DNA of 54,931 nt, taken from the NCBI GenBank assembly GCA_934695325.1, contig CAKUVD010000014.1:1-54931 (forward strand). Reading direction: 5' to 3'. This document shows positions 47,579-54,931 of the stretch, in pieces. This stretch comes from an uncultured Bacteroidales bacterium (GTDB taxonomy: Bacteria > Bacteroidota > Bacteroidia > Bacteroidales > UBA932). Positions within the stretch are counted from its first letter, which is position 1, and every line of letters starts with the position of its first letter. Both the position numbers and the translations under genes were made by a program. The notes under the pieces were generated by a model. The model did not search any database, had not been told where the DNA came from, and saw only the letters and a list, made by a program, of their open reading frames with translations.

Positions 47579-47614
47579 CACCTGTATATTATAAGGTAAA
47601 AAAGAAAAAGCAGT

Positions 47615-48250
47615 ATGACGATTATTTTTGCAACGGGCAATAGCTGTAAACTGCGTGAAGCGTCAGAGATTCTAGGCGAGGGATTTGAGCTCGTTACCCC
47701 TGCCTCAAAAGGTATCACGGAAGACATTCCGGAGACAGGCACGACTCTGCGTGCCAATTCATTACAGAAGGCACAATACATCTTCGACCATACCGGCGGG
47801 ACGGACTGCTTCGCAGATGACACGGGTCTGGAAGTGGACATCCTCGGCGGCGCTCCGGGCGTATATTCTGCAAGATATGCCGGGCCTGAGAAAAGCTTCA
47901 CCGCAAATATGGACAAGCTCCTTCGCGAGATGTCTGTCCACGAATACGAGGCTTCAGTAGCCAGGGAATTCGGCATCAGCACTCCTAAGGCGACAAGGCG
48001 CGCCAGGTTCAAGACCGTAATCACCTTGATTCTTGGTGGTGAGAAGCATTTCTTCGAGGGCGCTATGGAGGGAAAAATTGCATATACGAAGGCCGGAGAC
48101 GGTGGATTCGGCTATGACCCGGTATTCATTGCGGACGAGTACCCGGACGTGACCGTGGCCCAGCTGACAGAAGACCAGAAGAACTCCATATCTCACCGTG
48201 GCAAGGCGCTTCGTGCGATGGCGGCGTGGCTGCAGGAACACGCATCATAA
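47615..48250 (+). CDS. rdgB: XTP/dITP pyrophosphatase (RdgB/HAM1)
   Basis: A 211-residue house-cleaning nucleotidase that hydrolyses non-canonical purine triphosphates (dITP, XTP). IIFATGNSCKLREASEIL, CFADDTGLEVDILGGAPG, YSARYAG, GDGGFGYDPVF and ISHRGKALRAM are all in the standard order. Normal length, cytoplasmic. recO begins 5 bp after its stop; the longer recO reading overlaps it. Confidence 0.96.
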   Translation: MTIIFATGNSCKLREASEILGEGFELVTPASKGITEDIPETGTTLRANSLQKAQYIFDHTGGTDCFADDTGLEVDILGGAPGVYSARYAGPEKSFTANMDKLLREMSVHEYEASVAREFGISTPKATRRARFKTVITLILGGEKHFFEGAMEGKIAYTKAGDGGFGYDPVFIADEYPDVTVAQLTEDQKNSISHRGKALRAMAAWLQEHAS

Positions 48251-48255
48251 CGTCA

Positions 48256-48909
48256 ATGCTGATGGACGAGTCGGCGATAATCCTGAATTACACCAAGATA
48301 AGGGACAATGCGATTGTCATCCATACCCTGAGTCGGTCTTATGGACGGAAGAGTTATATTGTCCGTACAGGCCCGAAGGCGAAGATGGCATTCTACCTGC
48401 CGCTCAATATCATAGAACTCTCTGTGACCGAGAACCCTAAGACCGACTTATGGCTTGCGTCTCCGGTCAATGCCGCATATCCTCTGCTGGGAATAAGAAA
48501 CGACATTTTCAAGAATTCGATGTCCCTGTTTATGGCGGAGGTGCTTTACCGTACCCTGAAGGATGGCGTCTCAGAGGATGGACTGTATGACTGGTGCGTA
48601 CGTCAGATATTGACACTGGATGCACTCAAGGCTGATTTCAGCAATTTCCACATACGTTTTCTTCTGGAGTTGTGCGTCGCCCTGGGCTTCCGCCCTGAAT
48701 CTGCTGATATGGCGCCGTTCAGTGGCCAGAACCAGGAAATCATAGAGCAGTTTATGTGCCTGGATCTGCCGGGGGCGATGCTGATTCCGCTCAGCGGTCA
48801 GCTCCGCAACGACATAGCCGCTTCCATAATAAAGTACCTGGAGTTCCACACGGAGTCCACTATAAACATCCGCTCCCTCTCTGTCCTCCGCGAACTCTTC
48901 GAGGGCTGA
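48256..48909 (+). CDS. recO: DNA repair protein RecO
   Basis: A 217-residue protein. I start at the ATG at 48256 (MLMDESAIILNYTKIRDNAI), after the rdgB stop; 48262 is equally possible. LNYTKIRDNAIVIHTLSRSY and YGRKSYIVRTG form the N-terminal OB fold, and the helical C-terminal part (LYDWCVRQILTLDALKADF, FHIRFLLELCVALGFRP) is typical of Bacteroidales RecO. It loads RecA with RecR. Zinc-finger cysteines are absent, as in many relatives. Confidence 0.88.
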   Translation: MLMDESAIILNYTKIRDNAIVIHTLSRSYGRKSYIVRTGPKAKMAFYLPLNIIELSVTENPKTDLWLASPVNAAYPLLGIRNDIFKNSMSLFMAEVLYRTLKDGVSEDGLYDWCVRQILTLDALKADFSNFHIRFLLELCVALGFRPESADMAPFSGQNQEIIEQFMCLDLPGAMLIPLSGQLRNDIAASIIKYLEFHTESTINIRSLSVLRELFEG

Positions 48910-48958
48910 CTTTGGATTCTGAATGTGCTTAATAATATAATGTTTGCCGACAAACGAT

Positions 48959-48966
48959 TATATTTG
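48959..48966 (+). promoter_or_regulatory. Putative promoter of the DUF4886 lipoprotein gene
   Basis: TATATTTG is a perfect -7 element about 77 bp before the ATG at 49043. A good -33 element is missing at 19-20 bp. Confidence 0.35.
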
Positions 48967-49042
48967 CATATTGGTTCGAGAACGTTTAAGAGATAGGATG
49001 CGAATCCTGATATTTTTATGTGCCAGAAAAAACAATAGCAAT

Positions 49043-50281
49043 ATGAGACTTTCATTTATGGCTGCCGGGACTGCAATTGCCTTGACAGCTTGCGTCCTGG
49101 CGGGACTCCAGGGCTGCACGCCGAAGACTGATACCGGCTCCCTTCCGGTAAAAATCATTGTACGTGACGAACCTCAGGAAATGGTGGCTGATGAAGAGGG
49201 AATGTTTCAGTTCACCATCCCAGTCGGATATATACCGAAGGGAGGGGTCATTGATTTCAACGCCACGGTCAGCACGACTCCGGCCTGCAGCAAGTACTAT
49301 GTCACTGAGTTCAAGGCCGGGAAGACCTGGTACAAGGGAGATATGTTCATCTGCTCGGGGGCAGGCTCTCATCCTTCGACGATCATGCAGACATTCCGTA
49401 TGCCTGAAGCCATAAAGGGAGAGATTGACATACGCTTCCGCCCGACAGGGCGCGAGAAGGCCGACACCTCAGAATACAACGGAGGACGCGCCTCTATGAG
49501 CCTGGCGAAATACGGTTATACTGGAGAGCACGTGCAGTACTTCGGGACAGCCATACCGAAAGACACCATGAATGTGCTGTGCATCGGAAACTCATTCACC
49601 TATTTCCACGGTGTCGCTGATATGCTGAAGGAGATAGCGTGGAGCGAAGGCCATCTCCTTCGCGTCAAGGCCAGCCTGAAGGGCGGCCAGACTTTCGGCC
49701 AGCACCTCGGGCTGCCTGTCTCGCGCAATGTCGCCAACGCCGGTCACTATGACTGGGCGTTTCTCCAGGACCAGAGCCAGAATCCGGCACGCTATGCCGC
49801 TGATACTACTGAAAATGCCGAGGTCAATGCAGATTTCCTGAAGTTGTCTGACCGCATCATATCGCGCTCACGCAATTGCCGAATTGTCCTGGAAAGCACC
49901 TGGGCATACTCTGCCGCAGATTTCGGAGGATTTGGAAGTATGGAGGAATTTGACCGTCTTATGAGCGATGGTGCAGAAAGAATGAAGACGAACGCTGAGG
50001 CGATGTTCCAGGACAATGATTTCAGAGTCTCCCCGATAGGAGAAGCCTTCTGTATCGTCAGAGGCGGAGACAGCGGCATTGATCTTTATGATGCCGACGG
50101 CAAGCATCAGTCTGAGTATGGCTCTTATCTCAAGGCCTGCGTGAACTATCTGGTGATCTTCGGACAGGAATTCGCGCCTCAGTCGGAGAATACAGGCTCG
50201 GCATCTGTCAGTTGCGGCCTGGACGAGGACAAGGCTGCATACCTCAGGAGTGTGGCAGAGCAAGTGGTGCTGAAAAATTAA
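49043..50281 (+). CDS. DUF4886 (SGNH-hydrolase-like) lipoprotein
   Basis: A 412-residue lipoprotein. The ATG at 49043 (MRLSFMAAGTAIALTACVLA) gives a lipoprotein-like signal with cysteines at 15 and 22; the longer reading from 48944 adds a basic stretch and begins before the -7 element. Residues about 30-170 are a beta domain. From about 175, NVLCIGNSFTYFHGVADMLK opens a DUF4886 domain: the GNSFT block holds the Ser of the SGNH-like family, YDWAFLQDQSQNPA follows, and DADGKHQSEYGSYLKACVNY near the end holds the His. Likely an esterase or deacetylase on surface or dietary glycans; substrate unknown. Confidence 0.8.
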   Translation: MRLSFMAAGTAIALTACVLAGLQGCTPKTDTGSLPVKIIVRDEPQEMVADEEGMFQFTIPVGYIPKGGVIDFNATVSTTPACSKYYVTEFKAGKTWYKGDMFICSGAGSHPSTIMQTFRMPEAIKGEIDIRFRPTGREKADTSEYNGGRASMSLAKYGYTGEHVQYFGTAIPKDTMNVLCIGNSFTYFHGVADMLKEIAWSEGHLLRVKASLKGGQTFGQHLGLPVSRNVANAGHYDWAFLQDQSQNPARYAADTTENAEVNADFLKLSDRIISRSRNCRIVLESTWAYSAADFGGFGSMEEFDRLMSDGAERMKTNAEAMFQDNDFRVSPIGEAFCIVRGGDSGIDLYDADGKHQSEYGSYLKACVNYLVIFGQEFAPQSENTGSASVSCGLDEDKAAYLRSVAEQVVLKN

Positions 50282-50293
50282 TCGCTGTGCGAG

Positions 50294-50324
50294 TTGCATT
50301 TCTACCCCAAAATCTATAACTTTC
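50294..50324 (+). promoter_or_regulatory. Putative promoter of the glycerophosphodiesterase gene
   Basis: TTG (50294-50296), 20 bp, TAACTTTC (50317-50324) is one base from the -7 consensus; ATG at 50386. Confidence 0.4.
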
Positions 50325-50385
50325 GCTGATTTTCGGAAATGAAACTTTCGCCTTTCGGATTGAAACAAACAAAAACACTGAGATA

Positions 50386-51345
50386 ATGAAAAAAAGAATG
50401 AATTTGATGACCTTGATTGTCAAGGGTGTTGCAGTCGTGGCTGCGGCCGGGGCGGTAATGTCCTGTGGCAACTGCGAGCCTAAGTATGCCAACAGGGCGG
50501 AGAAAGTCGTAGCAGAGATTCACGACCCTCACACAAAGCAGATTGTCGTAGCCTCGCACAGAGGTGACTGGCGCAACTGGCCGGAGAATTCCATCCCTGC
50601 CATCGAGTCTGTCATAAAGATGGGCGTGGACATTATGGAACTTGACCTCAAGATGACCAAGGACAGCGTCCTCGTGCTCTGCCACGACAAGACTATAGAC
50701 AGGACGACTACCGGAAAGGGCCGTGTATGTGACATCACATACGATTCTCTTATGACATTCAACCTCAAGAGGGCGCACGGCGTGAAGACTGACACCCTCA
50801 AGATGCCTACTCTCCGTCAGGCTCTCGAGTGCTGCAAAGACAGGATCTGTGTCAATGTCGATCAAGGCTATGAGTTCTATGACCAGGTTCTCGCCATCAC
50901 CGAGGAACTCGGTGTCACAGACCAGATTCTCATAAAGGGAAAGAAGGCTGTGGATATCGTGGCTGAGAAGATGGCTGCGCACGAGCACAATATGATGTAT
51001 ATGCCTATCATTGACATACAGAAGCCTCAGGGCCAGGAACTTTTCAATGAGTATATGCAGACCGGCACAGTCCCTCTTGCTTATGAAGTGTGCTGGCAGA
51101 GCTGGACTCCTGAAGTCGAGGACTGTATGAAGAAGGTCGTTGCTTCCGGTTCCAAGCTTTGGGTGAATACCCTCTGGCCATCCCTCTGCGGCGGCGTCGG
51201 TATGAACGACGATGATGCTGCATACGCTTGCGGCGACCCGTCAAAGGTATATGACAAGTATATCGAACTGGGCGCCACTATGATCCAGACAGACCGTCCG
51301 GAGATGCTTATAAATTATCTCCGTTCAAAGGGCCTTCACGATTAA
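50386..51345 (+). CDS. Glycerophosphodiester phosphodiesterase family lipoprotein
   Basis: A 319-residue protein with lipobox AGAVMSC (Cys about 27). The GDPD barrel begins at VVASHRGDWRNWPENSIPAI (catalytic His-Arg and Glu), followed by GVDIMELDLKMTKDSVLVLC (metal Glu and Asp), HDKTIDRTTTGKG (second catalytic His), and TMIQTDRPEML at the end. It would cleave glycerophosphodiesters or a related phosphodiester in the periplasm or at the surface. Bacteroidales carry several such lipoproteins with uncertain substrates. A strong terminator closes the gene. Confidence 0.9.
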   Translation: MKKRMNLMTLIVKGVAVVAAAGAVMSCGNCEPKYANRAEKVVAEIHDPHTKQIVVASHRGDWRNWPENSIPAIESVIKMGVDIMELDLKMTKDSVLVLCHDKTIDRTTTGKGRVCDITYDSLMTFNLKRAHGVKTDTLKMPTLRQALECCKDRICVNVDQGYEFYDQVLAITEELGVTDQILIKGKKAVDIVAEKMAAHEHNMMYMPIIDIQKPQGQELFNEYMQTGTVPLAYEVCWQSWTPEVEDCMKKVVASGSKLWVNTLWPSLCGGVGMNDDDAAYACGDPSKVYDKYIELGATMIQTDRPEMLINYLRSKGLHD

Positions 51346-51403
51346 GTTTATTGGAGTTTGACCGTAATCACGGCTCAAATACCTAATTATAGTTAAACAC
51401 AGT

Positions 51404-51441
51404 GCGGACAATCCCAATTTTTTGGGATTGTCCGCTTTTTT
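51404..51441 (+). terminator. Rho-independent terminator
   Basis: A perfect 14-bp stem GCGGACAATCCCAA / TTGGGATTGTCCGC with a 4-nt T loop, followed by six Ts (51436-51441). The clearest intrinsic terminator of the window. Confidence 0.93.
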
Positions 51442-51458
51442 CGTGCGCAGTAACTTTG
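51428..51458 (+). promoter_or_regulatory. Putative promoter of the iron-uptake-like operon
   Basis: TTG (51428-51430), 20 bp, TAACTTTG (51451-51458), a perfect -7 element. The -33 contact lies inside the preceding terminator stem. ATG at 51541. Confidence 0.5.
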
Positions 51459-51540
51459 CGGATGAAAATTCGGCAGTCCGGTCCGTGGAGCCGTAGGGCC
51501 TGGGAACTGTCAGAAGGATTTGTATAAAACAACAAAACAG

Positions 51541-52899
51541 ATGGTAAGCAAATATGTCTTCGCTGCCGCGGTTCTTATGACGGCAGGTGTTGCTGCAGGT
51601 GCGCAGAATGTTGATGAAGCACAAGGCGTTGAAAATCAGAAGGAGGAAGAAAAAACTGCAGCGGTCTCCGGCTCACGGATATCCAAGGCTTTAAGCCGCC
51701 TTTCCATCGGAGGCTATGGCGAGGCTGTTATGTCTCGCAATTTCTATAGCCAGCACTTTAACCGCTACCTTGATCCAGAGACATACAAGAATGACAAATC
51801 TCACGGTCGTTTCGATCTTCCGCACGTGACATTGAACCTCGGATATGACTTCGGAAAAGGCTGGACAATGGGGATGGAAATCGAGTTCGAACACGGCGGT
51901 ACGGAGTCCGCTGTCGAGATTGACCCTGACGAGAGCGGCGAATACGAGGCCGAGACCGAGAAGGGCGGCGAGGTGGCTCTGGAACAGTTCTGGCTGAACA
52001 AGGCCTTCTGGGCCGGCAAGTTCAATGTCAAGGCCGGCGAGCTGATCATCCCTGTCGGAGAGATTAACCAGTATCACCTTCCGAATGAATTCTTCTCCGT
52101 ATATCGTACAGAAGGCGAGGCCAAGTTCCTTCCTAACACTTGGCATCAGGTGGGGGTATCCCTGTGGGGGAGGCTGCCGCAGTGGCGTTATGAGGCGATA
52201 TTCACATCGGGTCTGGATGCTGAACGTTTCGGGCACAACTGTTTTGCCCACTATGGTTCCACCAGTCCTTATGAATATAAGATAGGCAATGTCTATGCAG
52301 GGGCCGCCAGGATTGACAATTACTCCGTGAAAGGACTGAGACTGAGCCTTAGCGGATATTACGGATATACATTCAGAAATACAGAGCGCAAAGCCAGCGC
52401 ATCTTATGATGACTGTCACGGCGATCTTGCCATAGGCAGTTTCGGGTTCGAGCTGAACAGATGGAATCTTATAGCAAGAGGTAATGCTACTTATGCGCAT
52501 CTCTCTGACGCTGAGCGTATAACGACGTTCTGCAATGCTTTCCCTAAGCACTCGCAGCAGGACGGCTCACCGTCCAAGCATTCTCCTATCGCTACCAGCG
52601 CATATTCATTCGGCGGCGAGATCGGATACAATGTCCTAGGTCCGGTCAAGAACTTGAAGGGCGAGCAGAAGCTCTATGTATTCGGGCGATATGAGGATTA
52701 CAGCACGTATGCCTCCGGGAACAAGAAAGTGGCTTATGGTTACGACCACGTCAAGCGTATGGGCTTCGGTGTGAACTATATGCCGATACCGCAGATAATA
52801 GTCAAGGCTGAATATGCGAAGAGATTCCTCCCGTCCGGATATAATGACGAGCCGAGCATCTCTCTCGGCATAGCCTTCGTCGGCTGGTTCAGCAGGTAA
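51541..52899 (+). CDS. Porin-like outer-membrane protein of an imelysin operon
   Basis: A 452-residue protein; ATG at 51541 (MVSKYVFAAAVLMTAGVAAG) gives a signal peptide, and a TTG reading from 51520 is rejected. After an acidic stretch come beta strands of alternating residues: LSIGGYGEAVMSR, HVTLNLGYDFGKGWTMGMEI, FWLNKAFWAGKFNVKAGELI, and a barrel closing with SISLGIAFVGWFSR. This resembles phosphate-selective-porin-type barrels. It starts the operon with imelysin and a di-heme oxidoreductase, so it may pass iron or an iron complex through the outer membrane. 16-bp gap to imelysin. Confidence 0.75.
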   Translation: MVSKYVFAAAVLMTAGVAAGAQNVDEAQGVENQKEEEKTAAVSGSRISKALSRLSIGGYGEAVMSRNFYSQHFNRYLDPETYKNDKSHGRFDLPHVTLNLGYDFGKGWTMGMEIEFEHGGTESAVEIDPDESGEYEAETEKGGEVALEQFWLNKAFWAGKFNVKAGELIIPVGEINQYHLPNEFFSVYRTEGEAKFLPNTWHQVGVSLWGRLPQWRYEAIFTSGLDAERFGHNCFAHYGSTSPYEYKIGNVYAGAARIDNYSVKGLRLSLSGYYGYTFRNTERKASASYDDCHGDLAIGSFGFELNRWNLIARGNATYAHLSDAERITTFCNAFPKHSQQDGSPSKHSPIATSAYSFGGEIGYNVLGPVKNLKGEQKLYVFGRYEDYSTYASGNKKVAYGYDHVKRMGFGVNYMPIPQIIVKAEYAKRFLPSGYNDEPSISLGIAFVGWFSR

Positions 52900-52915
52900 A
52901 TAACAATACGAATAT

Positions 52916-54055
52916 ATGAAAACATTGAAATTAATGATGGCTGCACTTGCCGTAGCGGCAGTGACAGCAGTCAGCTGTGATGAGAACAGCGGTGAGAAAG
53001 AACTTTCGGAGTTCGAGCTCAAATGCCAGACAGTGAACAAGGACTTTGTAGAGAAGACAGTGAAGCCTACTTACCGTGCTCTTGCTGACAATGACAAGCT
53101 TCTGGTAGAACAGCTTGGAAATCTCAAGTCAGATGCCGATGTGGTAAAAGCCGGTGTCTACTGGAAGGCTGCCCGTCAGGACTGGGAGTGGTCAGAAGCG
53201 TTCCTGTTCGGCCCTGCAGGCGACTTCGGCCTTGACCCTCATACAGATACTTGGCCGTTCGACAGAGTCAAGTTCGACAAGTATATGGCTAAATATCATC
53301 CGGCTACTGATCCTGATGATGCTGAGATGATGGCTCACAATATCGCTACCGAGCAGAACTTCACCGGATTCCACGCTGTTGAATATCTTATTTTCCGTGA
53401 AGGTGAGTCGCGCAAGTTTGCTGATATGACTGCCGATGAGATCTGGTTCGCAAAGACTGCTGCTCAGGATCTGTACCTCAGTTCCATCAAACTGGTCTAT
53501 GCTTGGGGCGGCGAAATTTCAGAAGACGAGAAGGCGCTTCTTGACGAAGTCGAGTTCGAGGCCGACTCTTATGGTGATGAGGTCGTCAATGCAGGAAAGG
53601 CGGGCTCCCGTTATTCTACAGTTCTTCTTGCTACACGTCAGATCATCGCAGGCGCCCAGGATATCATCGGTGAGGTTCGTGACTCCAAGATTGGAGCCCC
53701 TGCTACTGGAGAGGATGTGAACTATATCGAGTCTCCTCACGCACACAATTCCATCCAGGACTTCTATGACAATATAATGTCTTGCAAGCACACTCTCTAC
53801 GGTGGATGGGACGTGAACGGAACAGCGCCGACATCCGCTTCGCTTCTGGGCGTATGCCTGAAGGTCGATGCATTCAAATCAGCGGCTGAGAACGTTATGG
53901 ACAAGATGGAGAAGGCTTTGACCGCCATCAAGGGGATGAAGGCGCCTTTTGTGGAGTTCTATACAGACCAGTCCGCAAAAGATGCAATGTCTGCTCTTGA
54001 CGGGCTCGATGAGGCTCTTTCGGCTCTCGACACTCTTCTTGAGTCTTACGAATAA
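52916..54055 (+). CDS. Imelysin family lipoprotein (EfeO/IrpA-like)
   Basis: A 379-residue lipoprotein with lipobox TAVSC (Cys about 21). NFTGFHAVEYLIFREGESR carries the imelysin GxHxxE motif near residue 150, the putative metal site. The C-terminal half repeats helical hairpins (HNSIQDFYDNIMSCKHTLYG, then DALDGLDEALSALDTLL-like text). Imelysins are periplasmic or surface iron-binding proteins. The context with a porin-like barrel and a di-heme oxidoreductase is the arrangement seen in Bacteroidota iron-acquisition loci. Confidence 0.9.
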   Translation: MKTLKLMMAALAVAAVTAVSCDENSGEKELSEFELKCQTVNKDFVEKTVKPTYRALADNDKLLVEQLGNLKSDADVVKAGVYWKAARQDWEWSEAFLFGPAGDFGLDPHTDTWPFDRVKFDKYMAKYHPATDPDDAEMMAHNIATEQNFTGFHAVEYLIFREGESRKFADMTADEIWFAKTAAQDLYLSSIKLVYAWGGEISEDEKALLDEVEFEADSYGDEVVNAGKAGSRYSTVLLATRQIIAGAQDIIGEVRDSKIGAPATGEDVNYIESPHAHNSIQDFYDNIMSCKHTLYGGWDVNGTAPTSASLLGVCLKVDAFKSAAENVMDKMEKALTAIKGMKAPFVEFYTDQSAKDAMSALDGLDEALSALDTLLESYE

Positions 54056-54077
54056 TAACTGAAATATCCTACCAGAG

Positions 54078-54110
54078 GCAGTCGGCGCTGTAAAAGCAAG
54101 TGCCGGCTGC
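54078..54110 (+). other. Hairpin between imelysin and di-heme oxidoreductase genes
   Basis: GCAGTCGGCGC (54078-54088) pairs with GTGCCGGCTGC (54100-54110): 11 bp with two G-U wobbles and an 11-nt loop. No T run follows, so it looks more like an mRNA-processing, stability or partial-attenuation element than a full terminator. Confidence 0.4.
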
Positions 54111-54143
54111 ATTGGCTTGTCTAAAGTATATAAACTACTTACA

Positions 54144-54931
54144 ATGAAAAAAATAATATTTGCAACAATGTTGGCAGCCTCTGTATTTGCTGGCTGCGAT
54201 AACTCAAATGGCAGTATTGACCCAGGGAAGCAGAACAACGGGGACAAGGCTGATGAGTACTATGCCGGTGGCCTTCTCGGAACGACCACTACGGTCAATG
54301 CCTATGCGTATCAGCAGCCTACTCCTGCTGTAGAGCAGGCCGGAATGGGAATGGAATTTCAGAATGGTGAGACGCTCTTCGAGAGGGACTTCAATGAGAA
54401 TACTGACGGCGCATTCAATGGTCTCGGCCCTCTTGCCGTGCGTGTCGGCTGCCTCTACTGCCATCCTAACTATGGGCACGGAAAACGTCAGGAACGCTAT
54501 CGTGCCAATGATATGGGCAACGGTTATCTGCTGGTGGTATATGATAAGCAGACGGAGGCCTATGTGATGTCTGTGGCCGGTATGCCTCAGACATTGGCCA
54601 CCAAGCCTTTCAAGGCTCCGATTGACGAGTCCGGCATATCTGCAATCAAGTGGATTGACTACACTGACGAATGGGGGAACGAGTTTCCAGACGGCGAAAA
54701 GTATGAGCTCATCTATCCGGAGATAACCATATCTCCGGAAGCATATTATGCTCCTATGGTAGTGAAACGCAACGGTCAGATGGTAACGATTCCTAAGGAC
54801 AGGATAGCCGATGAGATAGGGGTGAAACTCGAGTCCACGATCGGCATCTATGGAACAGGTCTTACCGATGCCATCCCTGAGGAGGAAATCACCAAGCAGT
54901 GGGTAGAGGAAAGTGAGTATTTCAATTCCAT
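54144..54931 (+). CDS. Di-heme oxidoreductase family lipoprotein, cut by the window end
   Basis: 262 open codons from the ATG at 54144 to the edge. MKKIIFATMLAASVFAGC is a lipoprotein signal with Cys at 18. GETLFERDFNENTDGAFNGL and VRVGCLYCHPNYGHGKRQER follow: CLYCH near 103-107 is the first CxxCH haem-attachment motif, as in DHOR/DUF1111 proteins. Further residues (YYAPMVVKRNGQMVTIPKDR) fit the family. The second haem motif should lie beyond the window. Together with imelysin it probably handles the redox step of iron uptake. Confidence 0.85.
   Translation, partial: MKKIIFATMLAASVFAGCDNSNGSIDPGKQNNGDKADEYYAGGLLGTTTTVNAYAYQQPTPAVEQAGMGMEFQNGETLFERDFNENTDGAFNGLGPLAVRVGCLYCHPNYGHGKRQERYRANDMGNGYLLVVYDKQTEAYVMSVAGMPQTLATKPFKAPIDESGISAIKWIDYTDEWGNEFPDGEKYELIYPEITISPEAYYAPMVVKRNGQMVTIPKDRIADEIGVKLESTIGIYGTGLTDAIPEEEITKQWVEESEYFNS

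Overview
The window looks like a chromosomal segment of a member of the Bacteroidales (phylum Bacteroidota), roughly half G+C by eye. The evidence is two SusC/SusD pairs, one with an ECF sigma / FecR anti-sigma regulator; Bacteroidota-type promoters (TTTG, about 19 bp, TAnnTTTG); the conserved block DUF4271-hemD-rnpA-yidD; and lineage-typical families such as DUF2723, DUF4886, DUF4988-like and imelysin/di-heme oxidoreductase. I see no rRNA, tRNA, CRISPR array, intact insertion sequence or phage gene. The fine taxonomy (an uncultured gut lineage, or a Rikenellaceae/UBA932-like group) is a guess.

Layout. 1-3730 (minus strand): anaerobic ribonucleotide reductase nrdD with the 5' part of its activase nrdG, a long non-coding leader, a phosphopantetheinyl transferase and a 69-residue protein. 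3852-14498 (plus): polysaccharide-utilisation-like locus 1, made of ECF sigma, FecR anti-sigma, SusC with an STN signalling domain, SusD, two substrate-side lipoproteins and one GHL10-type glycoside hydrolase. 14610-17203 (minus): housekeeping run yciH, DUF4271, hemD, rnpA, yidD. 17284-29079 (plus): a DUF2723 membrane protein and lepA, followed by a tightly packed set of surface-glycan genes (three or four glycosyltransferases, a flippase, an ATP-grasp protein, a DUF616 protein) with menA embedded in it.

29080-29480 is an AT-rich gap, followed by a very large multidomain surface lipoprotein (coiled coil, BACON-like, PKD-like, leucine-rich repeats). 32889-35143 (minus): PHP phosphoesterase and gpmI. 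35346-40182 (plus): a second SusC/SusD pair without enzymes, preceded by a striking palindromic operator candidate. 40435-43596: RNase R with an unusually long charged tail. 43597-44180: a gap with a terminator and the decayed tail of a probable Rpn nuclease gene. 44181-47542: S41 protease, LemA-like protein and an unknown membrane protein. 47615-48909: rdgB and recO. 49043-51345: a DUF4886 lipoprotein and a glycerophosphodiesterase. 51541 to the end: an iron-uptake-like set of porin, imelysin and di-heme oxidoreductase, the last cut by the window edge.

I saw no defence or mobile system. The most interesting items are PUL 1 with its single GHL10 enzyme and shared Ig-like lipoprotein modules, the duplicated palindrome overlapping the second susC promoter, the RNase R tail, the menA-containing glycan cluster, and the LemA-associated membrane protein of unknown function.
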